Shown here: one piece after another, positions 1 to 8,767 of the stretch
Layout of the letters: each line of letters opens with the position of its first letter
Position numbering within the stretch: position 1 is the first letter of the stretch
Origin: JADKIH01 sp043747595
GTDB lineage: Bacteria; Bacteroidota; Bacteroidia; AKYH767-A; 2013-40CM-41-45
Assembly (NCBI GenBank): GCA_043747595.1
Contig: JAYTOX010000104.1
Location: 1-64,000, forward strand
Direction of reading: 5' to 3'
Length of the DNA stretch: 64,000 nt
Position numbers and translations under genes: made by a program
Notes under the pieces: model-generated
Seen by the model: only the letters and a program-made list of their open reading frames with translations
Told to the model about the DNA's origin: nothing
Databases searched by the model: none

Positions 1-122
1 ACCACATTCGAAGTTACTGTAACGTCAGCAAAAACTTCGGAGAGATAACGTTGGGCGTTCATAGTTTGCGATGCAACTAGAGCAACTCCCAACAATGATA
101 ATTTTAGTAGATTTTTTTTCAT
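1..122 (-). CDS. N-terminus of a secreted protein, cut by the left edge
   Basis: An ATG on the reverse strand at 120-122 opens a frame that runs without a stop to the window edge, giving about 40 residues. It begins with a clear Sec signal peptide (MKKNLLKLSLLGVALVASQ, then TMNAQ) and the mature part starts with RYLSEVFADVTVTSNVV. I associate this opening with secreted Bacteroidota hydrolases of the alpha/beta-hydrolase type, which start with a similar RYL-x-EVF-x-x-VTVT stretch, but 20 mature residues are too few to be sure. The frame does not appear as a complete ORF because its end lies outside the window. Confidence 0.6.
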   Translation of the reverse strand, partial: MKKNLLKLSLLGVALVASQTMNAQRYLSEVFADVTVTSNV

Positions 123-334
123 AGTCAGTTATTTGGTCTTCGAAAGTAACTAATTTTTCTCAAACCTAAACTTACCAAAAAGCATTTAACGTATCAATTT
201 ATATGATTTTTGTTAGATTTTAGTTTGAAAGTAGAAATTCAACGTCCTGCAATTACCAAATCCGATACAAAAACGATCATTCAATTTGCTCAAAAATCGT
301 TCAACAAGATTTAAACTCAACTAACTGACATAGA

Positions 335-3154
335 CTATTTAGTTAAGGCCACCACAATTGAAATATATGCTAATCGTCCAACTAATGGTCCGCCATAAAC
401 TTCATAGTGCTCATTATTCAACACGTTTGAAGCCCCGGCTTTAAACACAGATTTTATTCGTGGAATGCTTTTGCTGAGCTGAACATCTAACACTTGATAA
501 TTCGCAATCTCACCGGTAAACTGAGGAGACCCTTCGAATAAAAATCCTTGAATCCACTTGTAATTAATATTAAAACTATAATTCTTCACCTTTAAACTAT
601 TAAATAAAGTTGCTTCTACATCTCTTCCCGAAAAACCTAAATTAAATTTATTTCGTGGAGTATTGTAGGCCGGAATGATTGGGTCATCGCTACCATTTTT
701 ATTTAATTCATTCCAAGAATAATTTCCGTTTACACTAAAAAATTTACCAATGTAATAATTCAATCCAATACTAAATCCTTGTGAATTTACTTTATCTTTC
801 GCATTACTAGAAACGCGATAAATATCTTTGATTGTAATTTGATCAGGTAAGCCGGGAGGTTTACTAGTCGTAACGGCAGCTCCTAATGTGTAGCCAATAA
901 AATCGGTGTATAAACTGTAATAATAATTTGCATCGGCATACAAGTGATCAAATAAAGAAGCGCGATAACCAACTTCTATTGTCTTCACTTTTTCAGGGCG
1001 CACAGGATCTAAATTAAAATAAACCAATTTAGCAATACTCGTAAATCCTGAATAAGCATCTATCAAGGATGGTATCGTTACCAATGAGTCGTAACCTGTT
1101 ATGTTACCCAACAACTTTGCTCTTCCAACATTGTAATACAAATACTGATCTGTTAATGTTGGATTTCTTATAGCTGCTGAAAAACTTCCTCTTATTATAT
1201 GTCGTGGATTAATGCTATAAACTGCCGATAATGCCGGAGAAAATAATGTGTTGAAGTTTTGATTTTTGTCTATTCGCGTGGTTAAATTTATTTTAAGTTT
1301 ATTGTCAACGAACTTTTTTTCTAATCCTATATATGTTCCCCATTCTTGATTTTTTATTTTCCGCCCTGCTGTATCGCTAAAAATGGTGCCATCGGATGTT
1401 GGACGATACATTCTAAAGTTTGATCCGACAATTATATCGCAAAACTTTGGTGTGAATTTATATTCTCCTTGAACGTGATACAATTTCGACTGATCAAAAA
1501 AGCGACTTCCTCCTTCTGAATTTGCTTTTCTGCTTGTAACAACATTGTATAGCGAATCGAATCGTGCTGTTCCAGGAACATAAAAGGCCACCGAATTTTG
1601 TGCCGGATTAACTATAGCATCGGTATATGCTCTTGCTCTGCCATGGTATAGCTGCAACGAGTCATAATAGTTGCTTAACAAAAACGGATTGATGCTATTG
1701 AGAAATATCTGATAATTTTCTTGGTAATTCGGGCTGCCAAAAACCGGCTGTTGAGGATACCCCGGGAAATTCCTTTCCTTGTTAAAATAATTGTTGGCTG
1801 GTAATGTCCAAAAGCCGCGATACGTTTGACTCCAGAAAAAATCTGACTTAGATGCATTTTGCATAATCAAAGCAGTAAAAAAAGCATCGTACGATTTCCC
1901 TGCATCTTCATCGGTCATATAAGCTCGAATAAAATACTTATCCTCTTTCTTTAACTCAATTTTGTGTTGTAAAAATAAAATATCCTTTAATGAATATCTA
2001 TTATCACCTTGATATACTGTGGTACCATTGCCAAGCGCTGACCCAATGGTGAGTTCGGTAGTAGGTCTTATTTTATAACTCACCAAAGCCGACGCCTTGA
2101 AGTTTTGAGTATTGTAATCGACTAAACTACTTTCAGCATAACCGGTGCGGTAATATGTTATCAATCCGGGATTAGTCGACGGAAGTTTGGAATAATCGTT
2201 TGTAGAATAATATTCGTCGCCATAAACATTCACCGCATCATAACCACCCGGATTTTTTGTATCGTTTCTAGATTCAGGTGTTGCTGTTCTGTTGTTTGCT
2301 TCCCAGTCGTGTGCTTTCATAAAAAATAAATTGACCTTATAGCCCAACTTATCTTCTCCTTTTTTATTTTTTATTACTTGCGACCAACGAATGGCTGTTT
2401 CAATTAAGCTGCGTTCTCCTGCCTTAAAAGAAACTTCAAGTCCCGGTTTTACAAAGGGACTTCGCGTTGTCATACTTATAACTCCATTGAATGCATTCGG
2501 ACCATAATATGCAGAGCTTGCGCCTGCAATAAGATCTACCTTTAATACATCCAACTCCGACGATCCCAAAAAATTACCCAAAGAAAAATTTAATCCGGGC
2601 GATTGATTATCGACACCATCAATTAATTGAAGCGACCTAACAGGTGATGTGCTATTAAAACCACGCGTATTTATTACTGTAAACCCCATAGATGCACTGG
2701 TTAAATCAACTCCTTTTAATGTACCAAGCGCTTCATAAAACGAATTTTGCGCAATCTGTTTTATAGCTATTAAATCGATACTCTCTACAGTGAGCGGCGC
2801 TTCTTTTTGTTTCTCTGACACTCTACTTCCTGTTACTGTTACGTCTTTTAGGTTTACTAACTTCGATGACATTTTAAAATTCAGAGCTTGACTTATGTCT
2901 GCTACACTAAACTCTTTGGTGTCGTAGCCTAAAGAACTTATCACTAAAACAAATGGAGGACTTTGCTTTGTTGAAATGGTAAATTTTCCATCAATGTCAG
3001 TCGTTGCTCCTTCAGTCGTTCCTTTAATCACAACTGTAGCGCCAATAAGTGTTTCTTTGCTGCTTTCGTCTTTGATTACACCGGTAATTTGTTGCGCAGT
3101 TGTTGTTAATGAAATCACCACAAATGCAAGTAGACAAAGTATTTTTAGCTTCAT
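335..3154 (-). CDS. TonB-dependent receptor with carboxypeptidase-like regulatory domain
   Basis: Outer-membrane active transporter of about 939 residues. The frame is open 31 codons further upstream, but the ATG at 3152-3154 is chosen because a signal peptide starts there (MKLKILCLLAFVVISLTTTAQ). Residues 22-105 form the beta-sandwich extension typical of Bacteroidota receptors (GVIKDESSKETLIGATVVIKG, then a TDIDGKF turn). The plug follows at about 115-235 (VTVTGSRVSEK, NTRGFNST, LIDGVDNQSPG, AGASSAYYGPNAFNGVISM), and the remainder alternates like a 22-strand barrel and ends SIVVALTK. The substrate is unknown. No SusD partner gene is adjacent, so this is not a polysaccharide-utilisation pair. 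The neighbouring gene on the same strand is a biotin carrier protein 279 bases upstream, probably transcribed separately. Confidence 0.9.
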   Translation of the reverse strand: MKLKILCLLAFVVISLTTTAQQITGVIKDESSKETLIGATVVIKGTTEGATTDIDGKFTISTKQSPPFVLVISSLGYDTKEFSVADISQALNFKMSSKLVNLKDVTVTGSRVSEKQKEAPLTVESIDLIAIKQIAQNSFYEALGTLKGVDLTSASMGFTVINTRGFNSTSPVRSLQLIDGVDNQSPGLNFSLGNFLGSSELDVLKVDLIAGASSAYYGPNAFNGVISMTTRSPFVKPGLEVSFKAGERSLIETAIRWSQVIKNKKGEDKLGYKVNLFFMKAHDWEANNRTATPESRNDTKNPGGYDAVNVYGDEYYSTNDYSKLPSTNPGLITYYRTGYAESSLVDYNTQNFKASALVSYKIRPTTELTIGSALGNGTTVYQGDNRYSLKDILFLQHKIELKKEDKYFIRAYMTDEDAGKSYDAFFTALIMQNASKSDFFWSQTYRGFWTLPANNYFNKERNFPGYPQQPVFGSPNYQENYQIFLNSINPFLLSNYYDSLQLYHGRARAYTDAIVNPAQNSVAFYVPGTARFDSLYNVVTSRKANSEGGSRFFDQSKLYHVQGEYKFTPKFCDIIVGSNFRMYRPTSDGTIFSDTAGRKIKNQEWGTYIGLEKKFVDNKLKINLTTRIDKNQNFNTLFSPALSAVYSINPRHIIRGSFSAAIRNPTLTDQYLYYNVGRAKLLGNITGYDSLVTIPSLIDAYSGFTSIAKLVYFNLDPVRPEKVKTIEVGYRASLFDHLYADANYYYSLYTDFIGYTLGAAVTTSKPPGLPDQITIKDIYRVSSNAKDKVNSQGFSIGLNYYIGKFFSVNGNYSWNELNKNGSDDPIIPAYNTPRNKFNLGFSGRDVEATLFNSLKVKNYSFNINYKWIQGFLFEGSPQFTGEIANYQVLDVQLSKSIPRIKSVFKAGASNVLNNEHYEVYGGPLVGRLAYISIVVALTK

Positions 3155-3433
3155 TTTCAATTTCTCTATTTTAACCAAACCTAAACAATCGCCTTGTAAT
3201 TTCAAAAGGATGTTAACCATATAATCAACATAAATTTGAACATTCAATTTACTAAAATCAACGAGCCTGTACTTCTTTAGAGATTACCAACCTCTCTTCA
3301 TTAATACTATTAGATTTCAGCAGGTAATTCGACACAGAAAAAACGCTTCAACGTAAATGATCTCTAAATTTTGGAACAAGCTCCTTCCTTTAATGTTTGA
3401 GCTTAAAAAAAACAAATAAAAACGTCTAAATAA

Positions 3434-3931
3434 TTATGATAAAAAAACCATTACCTCATTCTTTTCGACTTTCGCTCCTTTTTTTACTTGCACTTTTTTC
3501 ACCGTTCCATCGGCGGGAGCTTTAATAATATTCTCCATCTTCATTGCTTCCAATACGACTATTGCATCACCTTTTAAAATAGCCTGACCATCTTCTACCA
3601 ATACTTGAAGTACCATTCCCGGCATTGGTGCTTTAATATCATTCACTTTTTTATCGGCAGAAATGTCTATTCCCATTTCTTGAAGCAATTGATCAAAACG
3701 ATCTTGAACATTCACTGTAAAAACGGAATGATTCACTTGCAACTGAAACGATTTTTCATCTTCATCGAATGATATCACTTCTGCTGAGTACGATTTATTA
3801 TCATGCAAAATATGAAACTTACCATCGTTATATTCCAAGATGTCGGTCTCAAATATTTTGTCATTAATAATAAACATCCCATTTTCGTCGTTTACAGAAA
3901 ATTCCGTTTGGTCTACTTTCACTTTATACAT
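3434..3931 (-). CDS. Biotin carboxyl carrier protein (biotin/lipoyl domain)
   Basis: Carries CO2 on biotin between the carboxylase and carboxyltransferase parts of an acyl-CoA or oxaloacetate carboxylase. The protein has 165 residues. The C-terminal half is a biotinyl domain: APMPGMV at 101-107 and EAMKMEN with the biotinylated Lys at 131, ending in a KKGAKVEKNEVMVFL strand. The N-terminal 90 residues form a separate beta-rich region, as in the carrier subunits of Bacteroidota propionyl-/methylmalonyl-CoA or acetyl-CoA-type carboxylases. No biotin carboxylase or carboxyltransferase gene lies beside it, so the partner subunits are outside this window. The classical AccB has a longer Pro/Ala linker, which is lacking here, so I favour an accessory acyl-CoA carboxylase subunit over the fatty-acid AccB. 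Confidence 0.85.
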   Translation of the reverse strand: MYKVKVDQTEFSVNDENGMFIINDKIFETDILEYNDGKFHILHDNKSYSAEVISFDEDEKSFQLQVNHSVFTVNVQDRFDQLLQEMGIDISADKKVNDIKAPMPGMVLQVLVEDGQAILKGDAIVVLEAMKMENIIKAPADGTVKKVQVKKGAKVEKNEVMVFLS

Positions 3932-4101
3932 CGGGTAAAGATAACGATTTTTACCTATTCCTTAGCTTCAACTCAATGTTCCATGTTTCGATAAATTCCT
4001 ATAAAATATTGAAATTAAAGCAACTACCGACATGCCGTTTACCAGCAAACTGACCCGATTATTTTTTCTGTCAAAAAACTATTCCCCCAACTTCCAAATT
4101 A

Positions 4102-4109
4102 TATCTTTG
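4102..4109 (+). promoter_or_regulatory. Candidate Bacteroidota -7 element before the M1 aminopeptidase
   Basis: TATCTTTG matches the TAnnTTTG -7 consensus of the phylum exactly and ends five bases before the ATG at 4114. I see no good TTTG/TTG -33 box 17-23 bases upstream. The closeness to the ATG would give a nearly leaderless mRNA. Confidence 0.4.
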
Positions 4110-4113
4110 AAAC

Positions 4114-6693
4114 ATGCAAAAAATCTTCCTGGCTGCGTTTGGATTATTTATAATCCTTTCTTCTTGCAAAACAACGGAACAAAATAAAAAGACGAACGAA
4201 AAAGATGCTAAAATTTTTCAGGTACCGAAATACCGAGGCGCTTATACTCGATACGCTGATCTTGTTCACACTAAATTATTTTTAACTCCGGATTGGAAAA
4301 AACAAGAGCTAATTGGTAAAGCTGAAATAACATTGCATCAACATTTTTTTTCATCCGACAGCATTATTTTGAATGCACGATCGATGGAAATTAAAAAAGT
4401 ATCGCTTCTTACCAATCAAATTGAAAATGATTTGACCTATGAATATGATCATACTCTTTTAAAAATAAAACTTCCAAGAAATTATACTTCTACTGAAATG
4501 ATTAATCTAGTGATTAATTATATTTCTAAACCATCAGGAGCAGGAAAAGGTGGAAGTACTGCAATTAAAAGTGATCAAGGATTATTTTTCATTAATCCTG
4601 ATGGCAGTTACAAAAGTGCGCCAACCGAATTATGGACTCAAGGTGAAACGGAAAGTAATTCTGTTTGGTTTCCGACAATAGAATCGCCGGAGCAGAAAAC
4701 TACTACTGAAATTTATTTGACGGTAGATAGTAACTTAACAACACTTTCAAATGGCTTGCTGGTAAATACCACTTTCAACAACGACCATACAAAAACCGAT
4801 CATTGGGTTCAAGATCTTCCTGCTGCTCCTTACCTTGCTATGATTGCTGTAGGAAATTTTTCTGTTGTGAAAGATAAATGGAGAAACAAAGAAGTGAGTT
4901 ATTTTGTTGACCCACCATATGAAAAATATGCACGGCTTGCTTTTGGCAAAACTCCAGAAATGATTGAGTTCTTTTCAACCATTACAGGCATTGTTTATCC
5001 ATGGCAAAAATATTCTCAGATTGTAGTGCACGATTATATTTCAGGTGCAATGGAAAATGTAACTGCAGTGGTCCACGGAACTAATATGCACCAAGACATC
5101 GGTGCTCACATGGATGAAAGCTATGAAGATTATATTGCACATGAACTTTTTCATCACTGGTTTGGCGATCTGGTAACTTGTCGTTCGTGGGCAAATATAA
5201 CTTTGAACGAAAGTTTCGCAGACTATGGTGAATACTTATGGCGAGAATACAAATATGGCAAAGCAAATGCGAATGAACATCTAATGGAAAATCTCCATAA
5301 ATATTTAAATGCTTCATCCAAATCTGATCCTGCTCTTTTCAGAACCTCATACACTTATGCAGAAGATGTTTACGACCGTATTTCCTATGAAAAAGGAGGA
5401 TGTACTTTAAATATGCTTAGAAATTATTTAGGCGATTCAGTATTTTTCGGCGGACTGAATCTCTACTTGAATCAATACAAATTTTCAAGTACAGAAATAG
5501 ATCAACTAAGACAGAGTTTTGAAAAAATATCGGGAGAAGACTTAAATTGGTTTTTCAATCAATGGTATAAAAGAGGGGGACATCCATCTCTTATTGTAAC
5601 CTACGAATGGGATTCAAAAGCTCAGGTTCAAAAAATAAAAATAGATCAAGTACAAAATCTCGATAAAAATCCGCTTTACAAACTTCCACTTGATGTCGAT
5701 TTTTATTTTAACGATAGTATTGTCCGAAAAAAAATTATCTGTGATAGGACTATGCAATTCTACTCATTTCCGTTTTCTACAAAACCGAATATTGTAGTTG
5801 TTGATGCAGAAAGAACTTTAGTTGGTACAATTAAAGATAATAAAGCGACCGATGAATTAATTTATCTTTATAACCATTCAAAAAACATCTTCGACAAATA
5901 TCAAGTACTCACTTCTATAGGATTTATGAGCGACTCTAGTTCTGCCGGTTTGAAATTACAAGTTAAAGCACTAAGTGATTCATCGGCTAAAATAAGAAGT
6001 GTAGCGCTGAACTACACTATGATTGTTTGTCAGAATTACCCAAATCTTATAAAAGAAAAAATGATTGAAATCGCTTTGCATGATAGCTCAACAAAAAACA
6101 GAAGTAATGCATTAGAAAGATTGGGACAATATTATCCTGCCGAAACCTCATTACCAATTTTGAGAACCTGCCTTAAAGACCAATCACATCGCGTGGTTGC
6201 TGATGCATTTTCCGAACTCTCGCATCTTGCCCCTATTGAAGGCAGATTAGTTGCACACGAATTAGAAAGCGACTCAAGCGATCTCGTACTCATGGCACTT
6301 ACAGAATACTATTCCGAAAACGATTCTGATAACGCAATTAATGTTTACACCAATGCATTGAATAAAATTGATCGATGGGGAAAGTTTAACGTTACCGAAG
6401 ACCTTCAAAATTATTTAATCATCTCAAAAAATGTGTCGATAATAAAAGAAGGTGTAAATTTATTAACAACAAATGCAACACAATCGACCATTAATTACTA
6501 TCGCACAAAAGCTTATCAGTATTTATTAAAGGTACAGGAGTCGGTACAAAAGGCATATACATCGTCCGATAAAAATTTAAGCCAGTGGGTCAAAGTCAAC
6601 AAATCAAGTAACACAGAAGAAGTGAAAAACAAGTTAAAAGAACTCGACCTATACATTATCGACAAACTGAGTGAAATAAAAATTGCAAATTGA
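4114..6693 (+). CDS. M1 family metallo-aminopeptidase, lipoprotein, with C-terminal HEAT-like region
   Basis: Zinc-dependent aminopeptidase that removes N-terminal residues from peptides, predicted on the periplasmic or outer-membrane side. Of its 859 residues the first 19 are a lipoprotein signal (LFIILSSC, lipidated Cys about 18). The exopeptidase motif GAMEN is at 311-315. Zinc ligands are HELFH at 343-347 and Glu366 within NESFA, and the catalytic Tyr is in SYEKGG near 425. All M1 active-site elements are present. Residues about 600-780 repeat helical pairs (for example LPILRTCLKDQSHRVVADAF) and look like HEAT repeats. It overlaps the next gene by one base (TGATG), so the two are translationally coupled. 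Confidence 0.93.
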   Translation: MQKIFLAAFGLFIILSSCKTTEQNKKTNEKDAKIFQVPKYRGAYTRYADLVHTKLFLTPDWKKQELIGKAEITLHQHFFSSDSIILNARSMEIKKVSLLTNQIENDLTYEYDHTLLKIKLPRNYTSTEMINLVINYISKPSGAGKGGSTAIKSDQGLFFINPDGSYKSAPTELWTQGETESNSVWFPTIESPEQKTTTEIYLTVDSNLTTLSNGLLVNTTFNNDHTKTDHWVQDLPAAPYLAMIAVGNFSVVKDKWRNKEVSYFVDPPYEKYARLAFGKTPEMIEFFSTITGIVYPWQKYSQIVVHDYISGAMENVTAVVHGTNMHQDIGAHMDESYEDYIAHELFHHWFGDLVTCRSWANITLNESFADYGEYLWREYKYGKANANEHLMENLHKYLNASSKSDPALFRTSYTYAEDVYDRISYEKGGCTLNMLRNYLGDSVFFGGLNLYLNQYKFSSTEIDQLRQSFEKISGEDLNWFFNQWYKRGGHPSLIVTYEWDSKAQVQKIKIDQVQNLDKNPLYKLPLDVDFYFNDSIVRKKIICDRTMQFYSFPFSTKPNIVVVDAERTLVGTIKDNKATDELIYLYNHSKNIFDKYQVLTSIGFMSDSSSAGLKLQVKALSDSSAKIRSVALNYTMIVCQNYPNLIKEKMIEIALHDSSTKNRSNALERLGQYYPAETSLPILRTCLKDQSHRVVADAFSELSHLAPIEGRLVAHELESDSSDLVLMALTEYYSENDSDNAINVYTNALNKIDRWGKFNVTEDLQNYLIISKNVSIIKEGVNLLTTNATQSTINYYRTKAYQYLLKVQESVQKAYTSSDKNLSQWVKVNKSSNTEEVKNKLKELDLYIIDKLSEIKIAN

Positions 6694-7775
6694 TGTTTCG
6701 TTTATTTTTACTAAGTATACTTATCTCGAACTTTTGCATCGGTGCTGATGTAGATTCTACAAAAGCACACTTTACATTAGGAATAAGAGGCGACTATGGA
6801 TTTATTATTGCACATCGTCCGGCACTTCGACCTTTGCAAGAAGAGCATGTAAAAGGTTTTGAAATATCCATAGCTCGAATTTCATACGGGAAAAATTCGT
6901 GGGAGCATGCTTTTCTTTTACCTGAAAAGGGGCTCACGTTTGCAGTCTTCAATCTTGGAAATCCGGAACGATTAGGATTCGGATTTGCTATTTACCCTTA
7001 CCTCGATTTTCCGTTGAGTAAAAAAGAAAAAAATAGAATTATTTTCAGATATGGTATTGGACTTGGTTGGGTAGAGAAAATTTTTAATAGTGAAACCAAT
7101 TACAAAAATGCTGCGATCGGGTCTCACTTGAATGGAGTAATTCATTTTGATTTACATTACGAAACAGACCTTAGTGCAACAGCCCGAATGGAAATTGCTG
7201 CTGCTCTTACCCATTACTCAAACGGAGCTTATGAATTACCAAATCTTGGAATAAACATCCCTACCTTCAACATTGCATATACGCGGTACATAGGCGATAA
7301 AAAACTTATCTTTCACCAACAATACATAGAATCTTTACCGAATCCAAGTTGGAATATATATTTAGGTGGTGGAATTAAAAAAATATATCCTCCGCAAGGA
7401 AAACAATATACAGCCGCTGTACTTTCTGTTTTACGCTCCATGCCTATTAGAGCGAAAGCAAGCTGGGGATTCGGCGCCGATCTTTTTTACGACAACTCTC
7501 TTAGTGCACGTCTTCAAAATTCAGAGGCTACTTTGAAAGGCACGAGCGATAATCTTCGCTTAGGGTTTTATGGAGCTTATGAAATTCATGCGGGGAAAAC
7601 CGGACTTCTTTTCAATATGGGTTATTATGCCTTTACCAGATGGAAAGGCGATGGAAATATTTATCACCGTTTAGGGATAAGACAGTATTTCAATAAAGTG
7701 TTTCTTTGTATGAATTTAAAAACTCACTATGCACGTGCCGACTTTATTGAATTCGGAATCGGATATAAATTATAA
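6693..7775 (+). CDS. Acyloxyacyl hydrolase / PagL-like lipid A 3-O-deacylase
   Basis: Predicted outer-membrane barrel enzyme that removes a 3-O-linked acyl chain from lipid A. The protein has 360 residues and a signal peptide ending near CIGA. I start at the ATG at 6693, which overlaps the TGA of the aminopeptidase gene; a TTG one codon earlier is less likely. The diagnostic stretch is THYSNGAYELPNLGIN, with His174 and Ser176 in the place of the His/Ser pair of Pseudomonas PagL (H126, S128), then PNxGI. Where PagL has its catalytic Glu140 this protein has Asn188. It is about twice the length of PagL; the second half (residues 190-360) forms further barrel-like strands. The gene belongs to an operon with the M1 peptidase and the GIN lipoprotein, all envelope proteins. 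Confidence 0.78.
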   Translation: MFRLFLLSILISNFCIGADVDSTKAHFTLGIRGDYGFIIAHRPALRPLQEEHVKGFEISIARISYGKNSWEHAFLLPEKGLTFAVFNLGNPERLGFGFAIYPYLDFPLSKKEKNRIIFRYGIGLGWVEKIFNSETNYKNAAIGSHLNGVIHFDLHYETDLSATARMEIAAALTHYSNGAYELPNLGINIPTFNIAYTRYIGDKKLIFHQQYIESLPNPSWNIYLGGGIKKIYPPQGKQYTAAVLSVLRSMPIRAKASWGFGADLFYDNSLSARLQNSEATLKGTSDNLRLGFYGAYEIHAGKTGLLFNMGYYAFTRWKGDGNIYHRLGIRQYFNKVFLCMNLKTHYARADFIEFGIGYKL

Positions 7776-7786
7776 CTTACACCTCA

Positions 7787-8518
7787 ATGAGATTCTCAAT
7801 CCTGCTTCTTATTTTTCTTTTCACCTTTACAAACTGTTCAAAAGATCATTTGTTCGACTGTACTAAAAGTACCGGAGACGAAATTGAAGAAAATAGAACA
7901 ACCGGAACTTTCACCAATATCCACATGGATAACGATGTTGATATTATTCTTTATTCTGATACAACAGATTTTATAAGAGTAAAAGCAGGATCACACTTAA
8001 TTGATGGTATTATAACTGAACTCGACGGAAATACACTTTACATCCGTAATGAAAACAAATGCAATTGGGTTAGAAGTTTTGGAAATAAATACACCGTAAC
8101 TATCGGTATGAAAAACCCTGAACACATTCAATCGTATGGAAGCGGAAATCTTTGTTGTAAGGATACTATTCGTACTAATGAATTCTTTTTCGATAGCTGG
8201 AATGCCAGCGGAAGCTTCCAGTTTACTTTTAATAATCGCATTGTTCATCTTGTAAATAATATTGGACGTACCGACATCACAGCAAAAGGGATTTCTGCTG
8301 TTGCATATTCGTATATCAACGATGTAGGAACATTAGATGCATCTGCACTTCAAACAAATCTTTTTTACATCAGAAATTCTTCAACCGGTAATTTAAGGAT
8401 CAATGTGCAGAGCGAATTAACGGCAGAAATCAACTATAACGGCAATATTTACTACTCAGGTACTCCCTATAAAATTGATCAATCGATTGCTGGTAATGGG
8501 AGGCTGATACACCAATAA
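7787..8518 (+). CDS. GIN/DUF2807 domain lipoprotein
   Basis: A 243-residue envelope protein with a lipoprotein signal (LLLIFLFTFTNCSKD, lipidated Cys 17). The body matches the head-GIN pattern of DUF2807: a short strand after GTFTNIHMDNDVDIIL, then VKAGSHLIDGIITEL, a turn NTLYIRNENKCNW and IQSYGSGNLCC, and so on, a right-handed parallel beta-helix of short strands. Members are common anonymous surface or periplasmic proteins of Bacteroidota and no biochemical role is established. It lies 11 bases after the PagL-like gene, so it is the third gene of that operon. Four Cys residues in the first half could form disulfides. Confidence 0.8.
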   Translation: MRFSILLLIFLFTFTNCSKDHLFDCTKSTGDEIEENRTTGTFTNIHMDNDVDIILYSDTTDFIRVKAGSHLIDGIITELDGNTLYIRNENKCNWVRSFGNKYTVTIGMKNPEHIQSYGSGNLCCKDTIRTNEFFFDSWNASGSFQFTFNNRIVHLVNNIGRTDITAKGISAVAYSYINDVGTLDASALQTNLFYIRNSSTGNLRINVQSELTAEINYNGNIYYSGTPYKIDQSIAGNGRLIHQ

Positions 8519-8767
8519 ACAAGCATTTCCGACCAAATTATCACCGTAAGCTCCCATTTCCATTTCTTCTCACATAAATAATATACGACTTGAACTAAGT
8601 TATTTGCTCATTCGCCAATTATCTGTTCCTCCATTTATATTTTACTTGTTTTATAACTAAATATTGCCTTAAATTTAACTGAGAAAAGCTTAGTCAATTT
8701 TCTATTTAAATTGGCAATTTGAGCAAAGACAGACGGGCATTATTTACATTTTATTTTTATTCCTCTG

